A stretch of 26,424 bases of DNA from an uncultured Panacagrimonas sp. Its GTDB lineage: Bacteria; Pseudomonadota; Gammaproteobacteria; Nevskiales; Nevskiaceae. The notes below the pieces were generated by a model. It was given only the letters and a program-made list of their open reading frames with translations. It was not told the origin of the DNA and did no database searches. The stretch spans positions 1 through 26,424 of the forward strand of contig CAMLNE010000010.1 in the NCBI GenBank assembly GCA_946481265.1. The letters are read 5' to 3'. The translations under genes were made by a program, and so were the position numbers. Shown piece after piece: positions 1 to 7,454 of this stretch. Each line of letters opens with the position of its first letter. Position 1 is the first letter of the stretch.

Positions 1-693
1 GGCGCGGCCGAGCGGCGCGCGGAAGTCGCCGCCTTCACCGGAGCCGATCGCGACAAGCAGGACGGGCCGATCTCCCGCGCGCAGATAGCTGGTGCCGTAA
101 GGTCCGCGCAGCCGCATCGGCGTGCCGACCGGCAGGTCGACTATGCGCGAGGAGAACGCGCCGCCCGGAATCCGCTTGATCACGAAGCTGAGTTCATTGC
201 GGCTGGCGGTCGGCGTGGCGATCGAATAGCTGCGCCAGGTCAGCGATCGCGCTTCACCGAGGCCCAGCTCGACGAACTGGCCGGCGTAGAACTCGAAGGG
301 CGCCGACAGCGCCAGTCGAAGCTCGACCAGCTCGGGCGTCAGCAGGCGGACGCCGGCCAGGCGGGCGTCGGCTTCCTGCGGCGGCAGCAACGGCCGGGCA
401 CGAAGGTCGGGAAGACGGTTGTCACGGATCAGCAGGTCGGTCAGCGGCCTGGCGCGGCACAGCAGGCCCCAGCCCTGGTCGCGCTCGGCGTCGGGCAGCG
501 AGTAGACCGACACGTCGCCGTAGTCGATCTCGCCGTCCTCGATCTGGAACTTGCAGGTCGAGCACTTGCCGCTGCGGCACCCGTACCGTATCTGCACGCC
601 CTGTCGCAGCGCGGCGTCGAGCACCGTCTCGCCGGGCTCGACGTCGAAGCTCTCTCCCGAGGGCGTGAACTCGACATTGAAAGTCGCCGTCAT
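1..693 (-). CDS. SDIMO reductase component (2Fe-2S/FAD/NAD(P)H), 3' end outside window
   Basis: This is the electron-transfer subunit of the diiron monooxygenase, passing electrons from NAD(P)H through FAD and a 2Fe-2S cluster to the hydroxylase. The visible 231 residues begin with a plant-type ferredoxin domain whose cluster ligands are C39, C44, C47 and C79 (C-x4-C-x2-C then C). A ferredoxin-reductase FAD domain follows with the RSYS motif at about 154-157. The beginning of the nucleotide-binding domain (GSG at about 217-219) lies just before the window edge. The family is usually about 340-350 aa, so roughly a third is missing. The ATG at 693 was chosen because GGGAGG lies about 7 nt upstream and the ferredoxin fold starts at once. 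It is last in the visible hydroxylase operon, 87 nt after the coupling-protein gene. Family assignment is firm; the electron donor (NADH or NADPH) cannot be read here. Confidence 0.93.
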   Translation of the reverse strand, partial: MTATFNVEFTPSGESFDVEPGETVLDAALRQGVQIRYGCRSGKCSTCKFQIEDGEIDYGDVSVYSLPDAERDQGWGLLCRARPLTDLLIRDNRLPDLRARPLLPPQEADARLAGVRLLTPELVELRLALSAPFEFYAGQFVELGLGEARSLTWRSYSIATPTASRNELSFVIKRIPGGAFSSRIVDLPVGTPMRLRGPYGTSYLRAGDRPVLLVAIGSGEGGDFRAPLGRA

Positions 694-780
694 ACCGGCC
701 CTCCCGGCAGGCCCGAAGCGCGGAGCGGCATCGCGCAGCGGTGGCCGGGGCGCGGGCGCAACAGGACTGGGTCCACGCGC

Positions 781-1098
781 CTAGCCCTGCGGATCCATCT
801 GGGTGATGGCGCTGGTGACCTTGAACATGCGCGGCGTGGTTTGCACGCGACCCACGTAGCTGGTCAGGATCACCAGCCACTGCGGCATCGTCAGCGGCGA
901 CCCGAGCTCGTCCGCCACGCGGTCGAGATCCACCTCCAGATCGCAATCCGTGGACGTCACCTTCCAGTAGGTGCCATGGTCCGTGATCTTGAATTCCGGG
1001 TGATCCTCCATCAGCACATCGACCGTGGCCTGCGCCTCCGCCGAGCCCTGCATCAGGATGATCGAGATCGGCGTGCGATCACTGCCTGCAATGACCAT
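781..1098 (-). CDS. SDIMO coupling/effector protein (MmoB/DmpM family)
   Basis: This small cofactor-free regulatory protein of 105 aa is the usual size for MmoB/DmpM-type effectors. These bind the hydroxylase near the diiron pocket and control substrate and oxygen entry. The N-terminal half alternates hydrophobic strands (ISIILM, ATVDVLMED) with the typical segment 'ITDHGTYWKV'. The C-terminal half holds a helix and strand block ending near MFKVTSAI. The ATG at 1098 overlaps the stop of the beta-subunit gene as TGATG, so translation is probably coupled. A much longer upstream extension of the frame is possible but would overlap the beta gene and is arginine-rich, so I rejected it. Family identity rests on size, fold pattern and position between hydroxylase and reductase genes. 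Confidence 0.88.
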   Translation of the reverse strand: MVIAGSDRTPISIILMQGSAEAQATVDVLMEDHPEFKITDHGTYWKVTSTDCDLEVDLDRVADELGSPLTMPQWLVILTSYVGRVQTTPRMFKVTSAITQMDPQG

Positions 1099-2174
1099 CA
1101 GGCGGCTCCCGCGCCCGTGAACCCGAGCCGGGCAAGCACGGCGTCCGCCTGCGCGCTCGCGCTGGCGAACGCACTGTCGAACTCGACACTGCGAGGCGAC
1201 AGCCGGCCGAAGATCGGCTCCAGGGCCTGCGCCGCCTCGCGCGCTCGCGCGCTCCATGCCGCGAGCCACTCGGCGATCACGGCGCGGTTTGCCGGTGCCT
1301 CGGCCAGGGCCGGGTCGGTGACCATCCGCACGAAGGCCTCGGTTGCAGCGAGGTTGCGCCGACGGTCGCGCTCGCTCGTCAGGACGATATTCGCGGCGAC
1401 GACATCGCCGTTGGCGCCGGCATTGCCGCGCACGAACGCGCTCAGTGCGAGCTGTTGCAGCAGCGGCCCGACCGCGAGATTGATGCCCACCATCAATTCG
1501 CCCCAGTCGCCGGTATTGATGATGCGCTCGGCAAGCCGGCGCGCCGGCTGGTAGCACGGGTCCTCCATCCAGGCGCGGCGCCCCGCCGCATCATCGACCG
1601 CCGGGTTGTAGCGCTCGAGTTCTACCAGGTAGACGACGACGTCCTGCGCATGCCGAAGGTGATCGAAGCTCTGGAAACAAAGCACGTTGCCCAGCGCGTC
1701 GCTCAGCGCCTCGCGCTGCGCCGGGCATAGTGCGCGAAAGATCGCGTACTCCAGGAACGACCATGCCCGGTAGTGGGTCGACAGCACCTGGCCGACCCAC
1801 TCGGGGCTCAGCGCGGACAGCGTGCCGTTGAGACCCGCGTCCTCGGTGGCGCGCTCGATGGCGGTCTCCTGCTGTTCCTGGTGCCGGATGTAGGTGCGCT
1901 GCCAGTGCTGCGCCGGATCGCGGTATCGGAACCAGTCCGGGTGCCGCAGGCGCGTCGAGTCCTGCTTCCACAGGGTGCTTCCATCGGTGCGCAGCAGGAA
2001 CGCCTCGGGTCCGAAGCGACCGCCGCCCGCCATCTCGTATCCCGATGGGTCGGGCTGCTGGTGGATCGTCAGCGCCTCGTACTCGGTCAGTCGTCGCGCG
2101 GCCGGCTTGATGAAGGTGAAATCGCGCGCCGGCTTCGGCGCCGTGGAGGCGGACCGCTCGATCACGGCGCTCAT
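1098..2174 (-). CDS. SDIMO hydroxylase beta (small) subunit
   Basis: This is the non-catalytic ferritin-fold subunit that pairs with the alpha subunit in the (alpha-beta)2 or (alpha-beta-gamma)2 hydroxylase. It is 358 aa, within the family's range of about 330-390. The central region (about residues 120-260) is helical, with the recognisable run 'HYRAWSFLEYAIFRALCP' and a helix containing FDHLRHAQD. A degenerate DxxRHAQ element of this kind is typical of beta subunits, which keep the helix geometry but lack the full diiron ligand set. The start overlaps the alpha-subunit stop as ATGA and the stop overlaps the coupling-protein start, so alpha, beta and effector are translationally coupled. The subunit is cytoplasmic, with no signal peptide. 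Confidence 0.9.
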   Translation of the reverse strand: MSAVIERSASTAPKPARDFTFIKPAARRLTEYEALTIHQQPDPSGYEMAGGGRFGPEAFLLRTDGSTLWKQDSTRLRHPDWFRYRDPAQHWQRTYIRHQEQQETAIERATEDAGLNGTLSALSPEWVGQVLSTHYRAWSFLEYAIFRALCPAQREALSDALGNVLCFQSFDHLRHAQDVVVYLVELERYNPAVDDAAGRRAWMEDPCYQPARRLAERIINTGDWGELMVGINLAVGPLLQQLALSAFVRGNAGANGDVVAANIVLTSERDRRRNLAATEAFVRMVTDPALAEAPANRAVIAEWLAAWSARAREAAQALEPIFGRLSPRSVEFDSAFASASAQADAVLARLGFTGAGAA

Positions 2175-3727
2175 TGCAGGGTCACCGGCGCCTGCATCCG
2201 CGGTGCGCCGTCGGCCGGAAGGCTCTTCAGCGGGTCCCGGATTTCAATCTTGGTCGCCTGGATGTCGTCGATCGTCCACATCCGGTCCCAGCGCAGCGAC
2301 GGCTGGCCGACCAGGGTCTTGCCGTCGGCGCGGAGCAGGCCGCATTCCTTCACGTAGTGGGACAGTTCATAGCCGTCGTACTGCTCGAACCAGGTCCAGG
2401 CCTTGGCATAGCGATGCGGCTCCTGTGCGAAGAGGTGCTCGCAGCCGTCGCTGCAGAACGCGTGCTTGCGGCCCTCGGCCTCGCGGATGCGCACCGTGGA
2501 GCGGTCGTAGCGAGGGAACACGCAGGGCATCTGGCAGACGCGGCACACCGGTGGAACCTGCTCGAGCAGCGTCATCGGGATCTGGCCGTCGCGCGGGTCC
2601 CCCATCTTCGCGTAGGCCTCCCAGAAGGGGCCGTACAGGCCATACCAGCCCGGATATTTCTTCTCGAACCACTCGAAATCGCGCGGCGTCAGCGGATCGA
2701 TGCGGCTGAACTGCACCGGCCAGGTGGCCGCCAGCATCATCACGACGTTGTGGTGGCCCCAGGGAATGCGGGCCTTGGCTTCCTCCCAGCCGCGCGGCAG
2801 GTTCACGCCGAAGGGCTTGAGGCGTTCGATGTAGGAACCGGCCCAGTCCTGACCGACCCACTCGGTCCAGGCCTCGTGGTAGGAGCCGCCGCGGTGTTCC
2901 TGGAAATAGTCGTAGACCGACCCGATGAAGGAGTCGAGGAACGAGTGCTGGCGCCAGAACGCGTTGTCGAAGTCGCGCTGCAGGCGCGGCAGGTTGTCCG
3001 GCACCGATGCGATCGCGGCCAGGGTGGCGTAGCCGTTGGCCATGTGGCGCGCCTCGTCGGACTGCACGCTCAGGAACGTGGTCGGCGTCGCCTCGTCGCC
3101 GTTCATGGCGGCCACCTCGGTGAGCGTCACGAAGATGGGGTTCGTGTAGGCCGTTTCGGCGACCACCTGAAGATTGAGGGCGCCTTCGATCGGGTCGCTT
3201 GCAAAGAATGCATCCAGCGCCGGGCGTGCGGCGCGCGTGATCATGTTCTGGCCGCGGATCGCGAAGCCGCGGTCGAAGCCTTCCGGGTCGCGCGCATGCT
3301 TGGCCAGATAGCGGATCAGGTGCGCTTCCTGGTTGGTGTGACGCACCTCGTCCATCATCTGTGCGAGATAACCCTGGCGGAGCTCGGCGTTGTCCACCGC
3401 ATCCACCAACTGGCCGGTGCACTTCATCGCCGCGTACTCCGCGTACGTGGTGACCGGCAGGGCCATCTTCAGGATTTCGGTCCAGCGCTCGGACGCCTTG
3501 GCCGGCATCTTTGCCCGCGCCATGACGTCGCTCATCGCACCGTACTGGCGGTCGTCCTTGTCGCGTTCCATCTTGCAGTAATCGCGCACGAGATGACGGA
3601 ATGGATCGCTCGTCTTGGCCGGAATCCGGTAGTTCACCGGGTATCGCGAGGCCTTCGGCTCGTAGCTGAAGTTCCAGTCGAAATCCTTGACCCGGTCATG
3701 TGCCTTGATGAATTCAGCGCTGTCCAT
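2171..3727 (-). CDS. SDIMO hydroxylase alpha (large, diiron) subunit, propane/methane monooxygenase-like
   Basis: This catalytic subunit inserts one oxygen atom into a hydrocarbon at a carboxylate-bridged diiron centre. All six expected ligands are present: E97, E127/H130 (DEVRH), E191, and E225/H228 (DEARH). Their spacing (30, 3, 61, 34, 3) is almost the same as in MmoX (E114, E144, H147, E209, E243, H246). The MmoX active-site Thr213 corresponds to T195 (ETAYTN). The position of MmoX Cys151 is Glu134 here. A Cys-rich YHS-like segment (C395, C398, C402, then C425/C429 in FCSDGC) resembles the C-terminus of phenol hydroxylase DmpN and is absent from MmoX. The ATG at 3727 has AAGGAG 7 nt upstream; the open frame runs further up, but that extension is not family-like. 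The protein is 518 aa. Substrate class (propane-type versus arene) is not settled. Confidence 0.94.
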   Translation of the reverse strand: MDSAEFIKAHDRVKDFDWNFSYEPKASRYPVNYRIPAKTSDPFRHLVRDYCKMERDKDDRQYGAMSDVMARAKMPAKASERWTEILKMALPVTTYAEYAAMKCTGQLVDAVDNAELRQGYLAQMMDEVRHTNQEAHLIRYLAKHARDPEGFDRGFAIRGQNMITRAARPALDAFFASDPIEGALNLQVVAETAYTNPIFVTLTEVAAMNGDEATPTTFLSVQSDEARHMANGYATLAAIASVPDNLPRLQRDFDNAFWRQHSFLDSFIGSVYDYFQEHRGGSYHEAWTEWVGQDWAGSYIERLKPFGVNLPRGWEEAKARIPWGHHNVVMMLAATWPVQFSRIDPLTPRDFEWFEKKYPGWYGLYGPFWEAYAKMGDPRDGQIPMTLLEQVPPVCRVCQMPCVFPRYDRSTVRIREAEGRKHAFCSDGCEHLFAQEPHRYAKAWTWFEQYDGYELSHYVKECGLLRADGKTLVGQPSLRWDRMWTIDDIQATKIEIRDPLKSLPADGAPRMQAPVTLQ

Positions 3728-3977
3728 CGACTTCTCCTTGCGTCCGTCGCGGCCATCTGTCGCGGGGCAGGATAGGTCGGCGGCAGCGGCGATTCTTTGC
3801 ATCGCCTGCCTTCGACTTGTCGCGTTTTGCCAGCCCTGTGCCGGGCATCTTGCAAGGCCCCGGGATCGGCCCATAATCGCCGCACGAACGTGGGTGCCCC
3901 GGCATCGAACGGCCATCTTCCCGGTCCTGTTCCGGGTCGCGGCGCCGCCCCTGCAGGAGCACCGAGGAGAGACAGTG
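3728..3977. promoter_or_regulatory. Divergent promoter region between SDIMO operon and araC-type regulator
   Basis: This 250-bp region separates the divergent hydroxylase operon and the AraC-family gene. It contains repeated TTTGC/TTGCA elements near 3796-3810, 3826-3842 and 3850-3854, spaced about 30 and 23 bp. That layout could serve as direct-repeat half-sites for an AraC-family dimer. No clear sigma-70 hexamer pair was found for the minus-strand operon, which would fit a promoter that needs an activator. The half-site assignment is inference only. Confidence 0.4.
3850..3877 (+). promoter_or_regulatory. Candidate sigma-70 promoter of the araC-type gene
   Basis: TTGCAA (3850-3855) and CATAAT (3872-3877) are separated by 16 bp. 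They match the -35 and -10 consensus at 4/6 and 5/6 positions. Transcription would start near 3884 and give a leader of about 94 nt before the ATG at 3978. One TTGCA element of the possible AraC half-site series coincides with the -35, which could allow autoregulation. Confidence 0.45.
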
Positions 3978-4973
3978 ATGTTTCCCGGTGCCGTGCTGAA
4001 CGACCATTGGCGTGACCTCGAGAGCTGGACCACCGCCACGGTGGCACCGTCGAGGCAGTTCGACCGGTGGCGCGATTTCGTGGTGGACGCCCACCTGCAA
4101 TGGAACATCCATTCGGTGCGCTGCGACCAGTTTCCGGCCTTCATCCGCCAGGGACGCTGCAACGGGTTCCGGCTGGTGCACCTGACCGCCGCGCGTGGCG
4201 GCGTGATCGGCCGGCGGTCGGTGCACGAGATCGGCCGGGACAGCGAAGCCCTCTACAACCTGATCTATGTCGCCGAGGGCTCGCAATGCCTCGACTTCGA
4301 AGACCACGAGCTCCTGCTGGGCCCCGGCATGTTCGCGCTATGGGACTCGACGCGACCGATGAATTTCAATACCGGCCAGGGCTTGCGCCAGATCACGTTC
4401 GCCGTTCCGCGCAAGCGCCTGGACGAGGCTCTGCCACGGTCGGACTCGTTCTGCGGGCGCGCGATGCAGGCCACGTCCGGCATCGGCAAGCTTTTCATCG
4501 ACCACATGCTCGCGTTCGAATCGAGCTTCGGGGAGCTGTCCAGATCCGAGGCGGTCGAGTTGCTTGAGGTCACCACGGAGATGCTGGCGGCCACCCTGCG
4601 CGTCAAGATCCAGCCGCTTGCCCAGCGCGGGTCGCGCGAGCAGCTCGAGCGTGTCATGGCGGGGATCAACCGCCAGCTCGACGATCCGCGCCTGAGCCCC
4701 CGCCGCGTCGCCCGCGACAGCGGGATGTCGGAGCGACACCTCTACCGTCTCTTCGCCCAGGTGGACAGCACGCCCGCATGCTGGATCCGCGCGCGCCGCC
4801 TGGAACAGTGTCGTCGCGAGCTGGTTTCACGCTCCTGCGCGCATCTGGGCATCATCGATATCGCGGCGCGCTGGGGCTTCTACGATTCGAGCACGTTCTC
4901 GCGCATGTTCCGCCAGGCGTACGGCGTATCGCCCCGGCAGATGCGCCTGTCGGCGGATCCTGCGACCCGCTGA
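3978..4973 (+). CDS. AraC/XylS-family transcriptional regulator
   Basis: This DNA-binding regulator is 331 aa. Residues about 30-210 form an AraC-binding-like sensor domain, including an 'LIYVAEGSQ' strand and a 'GPGMFALWDS' turn typical of this class. Residues about 225-325 hold the paired helix-turn-helix module: the first helices around LSPRRVARDSGMSERHLYRL, the second around IIDIAARWGF, then the family signature YDSSTFSRMFRQAYGVSPRQ. The ATG at 3978 has GAGGAG 8 nt upstream; the frame stays open further upstream but without a comparable ribosome site. It lies divergent from the monooxygenase operon and convergent with the HyuB gene (99 bp apart). By position it is the likely activator of the monooxygenase genes, responding to substrate or product. 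The ligand is unknown. Confidence 0.93.
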   Translation: MFPGAVLNDHWRDLESWTTATVAPSRQFDRWRDFVVDAHLQWNIHSVRCDQFPAFIRQGRCNGFRLVHLTAARGGVIGRRSVHEIGRDSEALYNLIYVAEGSQCLDFEDHELLLGPGMFALWDSTRPMNFNTGQGLRQITFAVPRKRLDEALPRSDSFCGRAMQATSGIGKLFIDHMLAFESSFGELSRSEAVELLEVTTEMLAATLRVKIQPLAQRGSREQLERVMAGINRQLDDPRLSPRRVARDSGMSERHLYRLFAQVDSTPACWIRARRLEQCRRELVSRSCAHLGIIDIAARWGFYDSSTFSRMFRQAYGVSPRQMRLSADPATR

Positions 4974-5072
4974 AGCGGCGGCCTGGCGCATGCACGCAGG
5001 GCGATCGCGTCGGCGCGCGGGTCGCTGCCGGCCTGTCGACCGGCTCAGCGGGTCATTGCCCGGCTGCTCGGC

Positions 5073-7319
5073 TCACCCAGCCTTCTTCAGCGCCGCCACC
5101 TCCGCCTCGAGCGCCGCAATGCGCAGGTCCTTGGGATTGAGCATGAACTGGCTCTGCAGGGCCTTGGCGTCCATCTTCACGCGGCTGCCCATGCTGATCC
5201 CGTAGATGGTGCTCACATCCTCGCCCCAGCAGCCCATGAACGGCAGGCTCGGTGGCGGCTCGGCGGTTGACCAGGTCTTCACGAACTCGTCGTAGGGCAG
5301 GCCGCGCGCGATGCGCGCCTTGCGTTCGCCCGCGCGCAGTGCCGCCGTGGCGTCCTCGTCCACGACACCGCTCACCGGGTCGAAGGCCACCTTGTAGATG
5401 TCGCGGGCGGTGTCGTGCGAGATCAGGTCTTCCTCGATGTCCTTCATGACCAGCGCCGGATCGCGCTGCAGGACGTCGCCGTAACCGCCGCCCGAGCCCT
5501 GGCACATCATGTACAGCTCGCCGGGCGCGGCCAGTTCGAAGGTCATGCCCATGTCGTGCGTCGAGTACGTCGCGCCCTCGATGGGCTGCTCGTTCATCAG
5601 GTAGAGGATGTCGAACTTGATCTTCTCGGGATTCTTCTTGAGTTCCTCGAAGACGTTGACGCCCTTGATCTTGCACAGCGGATAGGTGGGCGAGGCATAG
5701 CCGCCGAACAGGGGCTGCGCGCTGGAGAACAGCGAGCCCGAGCAGCCGGTCATGAAGCCCCACAGGCCGGAGTGGCGATAGGTGTGGATCTGCTCGTAGC
5801 CCAGGCCGCTGCGCTGCTTGCCGAAGCCGACGCGGTCCTTGGCCAGGGTGAACGCGCCCAGGCGCACCATCGGCAGGTCCTCCTCCATCAGCTCGACCTC
5901 GCCCAGGTCGCAGTGCGCGGCAAACGGCGGTGACACCGAGTGCTCGCCGTCGCGGTGGGCGCGACCGCCCTGCCCCATGCCGTTGATGTCCGCACAGAAG
6001 TTGCCGACGTACTCGCCGTGCTGGGTCAGGCCGCCGTAGATCAGCGTGGCCGGCTGGTCGTACTGCGGTGCGACCATCGCGGTGTAGCGATGCGGCAGGC
6101 TGTAGTTGAACTTGGCCATCGGGATGCAGGCGATGGTCATGGTCTTGAACAGCGGGATCAGGCTCATCGCCTGCGGCGTGTCGAACGAGCCGTTGATGAT
6201 CGACTTCTCGTCGAAGATGAAGTCGAAGGGCGTGAACACCGCCATGGTGAAGGGCAGGTCCGGCCAGATGTTCTGCATGTAGCCGGAATACAGCATGGTC
6301 TTGAACGAGGCCTGCGCCGCGTTGATCGAGCGGTTCAGCAGTTCGGGCGAGGAGCCGCGCATGTCGACGATCATGCGGTCTCCCTTGACCGTGATCGCCA
6401 TGTTGAGCTTCAGCAGGGCATTTTCACGCAGGGTGGAATCCGCGAACGACACCGTGCGCGTGGTGCCGTCCGGCAGTTCGCTGATGCGACGCCTGACCTC
6501 GACCACCACGTCCTCGATGTGCTTGCGCAAGGTCAGGATCAGCGCTTCCTCGCCGTGTTCCTCGAGGATCCGGATGATGCGCTCGCGCAGGCGCAGGACC
6601 GAGTGCAGGCGCACCTTCATGTCCTCGAGCTGCAGCTTGGGATCGCGCACCGAGTTCTGCAGGAAGGTGACCAGGTCGCGCCTGAGCTCGAAGTTCTCCA
6701 CGACCTTGAACGGCGGCATCTTCAGGCCTTCGTCGAACTTGCTCTCGGCCGCGGCGGGCATGCCGCCCGGCTCGGTCGCGCCGTTCTCGCCCTCGTGGAT
6801 GGTGGCGGACAGCCAGCATACGAGCCGGTCGTTCCAGAACACCGGCATCATCATCGACTGGTCGGTGTTGTGGATGCCGCCGTAGCGGGCGTCGTTGTGG
6901 ATGAAGCCGTCCCCCTCGCGCACGCCGACCGTGGGCTCGCTGGCCCAGTACTTGTTGATGAACTTGATCGGGTAGAACACCGCGGCGGCGAATCCGCCGA
7001 CGCCGTGCGGCGCGATCATCGACAGGTCGCCCGCAGCGGTAAAGATGCCGGTGGTCATGTCGCCCCACTTGGCGCCGGGCGCCGCGCCCATCTGCTCGAT
7101 CATGGTGTTGCTCTCGTCGAGCGCCGCGACGATCAGCCCGCGCACCTCGTTGACCTTGTGCGGATCGACCGCCCCGGACAGCAGCGCCTCCTCGCGTTCG
7201 GTGCGCGCCTCGATGCGGTGGTTTTCCATGATGGCCGGATCCGGCCCGTAGAACAGCTTGTTCTGGACCAGGAAGCGATCGAGCAGCGCCTGCTGCTCGG
7301 GGGTGTTGGGTGCGTTCAT
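5073..7319 (-). CDS. HyuB/AcxB-type ketone carboxylase subunit (Apc4-like)
   Basis: This 748-aa protein belongs to the hydantoinase B / acetone carboxylase alpha family. In acetone and acetophenone carboxylases, this subunit works with the HyuA subunits to join an activated enol to CO2. Family hallmarks include an early 'MIEQMGAAPGAKWGDM', a 'GDGFIHNDARYGGIHNTDQ' stretch (HuyB proteins have a GDVFxxNDPxxGGxHxxD-like element here), 'EPGGMPA', and late 'CQGSGGGYGDVLQRDP', which is the strongly conserved GGGGxG(D/N)PxxRDP block. An 'MGQGGRAHRDGEHS' segment is also family-like. The C-terminal about 20 residues are Ala/Lys-rich and may form a short coiled coil. GAGGAG precedes the ATG by 8 nt. The gene is last in the carboxylase operon, 135 nt after the second HyuA, and no Apc5-like gene follows. 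Confidence 0.92.
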   Translation of the reverse strand: MNAPNTPEQQALLDRFLVQNKLFYGPDPAIMENHRIEARTEREEALLSGAVDPHKVNEVRGLIVAALDESNTMIEQMGAAPGAKWGDMTTGIFTAAGDLSMIAPHGVGGFAAAVFYPIKFINKYWASEPTVGVREGDGFIHNDARYGGIHNTDQSMMMPVFWNDRLVCWLSATIHEGENGATEPGGMPAAAESKFDEGLKMPPFKVVENFELRRDLVTFLQNSVRDPKLQLEDMKVRLHSVLRLRERIIRILEEHGEEALILTLRKHIEDVVVEVRRRISELPDGTTRTVSFADSTLRENALLKLNMAITVKGDRMIVDMRGSSPELLNRSINAAQASFKTMLYSGYMQNIWPDLPFTMAVFTPFDFIFDEKSIINGSFDTPQAMSLIPLFKTMTIACIPMAKFNYSLPHRYTAMVAPQYDQPATLIYGGLTQHGEYVGNFCADINGMGQGGRAHRDGEHSVSPPFAAHCDLGEVELMEEDLPMVRLGAFTLAKDRVGFGKQRSGLGYEQIHTYRHSGLWGFMTGCSGSLFSSAQPLFGGYASPTYPLCKIKGVNVFEELKKNPEKIKFDILYLMNEQPIEGATYSTHDMGMTFELAAPGELYMMCQGSGGGYGDVLQRDPALVMKDIEEDLISHDTARDIYKVAFDPVSGVVDEDATAALRAGERKARIARGLPYDEFVKTWSTAEPPPSLPFMGCWGEDVSTIYGISMGSRVKMDAKALQSQFMLNPKDLRIAALEAEVAALKKAG

Positions 7320-7454
7320 AAGATGTTCTCCTCGACAGCAACGTCATTCACCGCAAGGGCGCAACGGGGAGGTGGAAGAGAACGAAGGGCCATCCCGCTT
7401 CCATCCGTTCCCTGGGCCATCTGTTTTTCCTTGTGCGCCTTGCCGAAGGTCTTG

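Noticed and set aside
3728..4162. N-terminal extension of the hydroxylase alpha subunit
   Set aside because: The frame is open, but the added residues are Arg-rich, overlap the divergent AraC gene and lack a ribosome site. The ATG at 3727 has AAGGAG and starts the family homology.
5027..5044. Hairpin between the convergent araC and HyuB genes as a bidirectional terminator
   Set aside because: The stem is only 5 bp (GCCGG/CCGGC) with no T-tract on either side.
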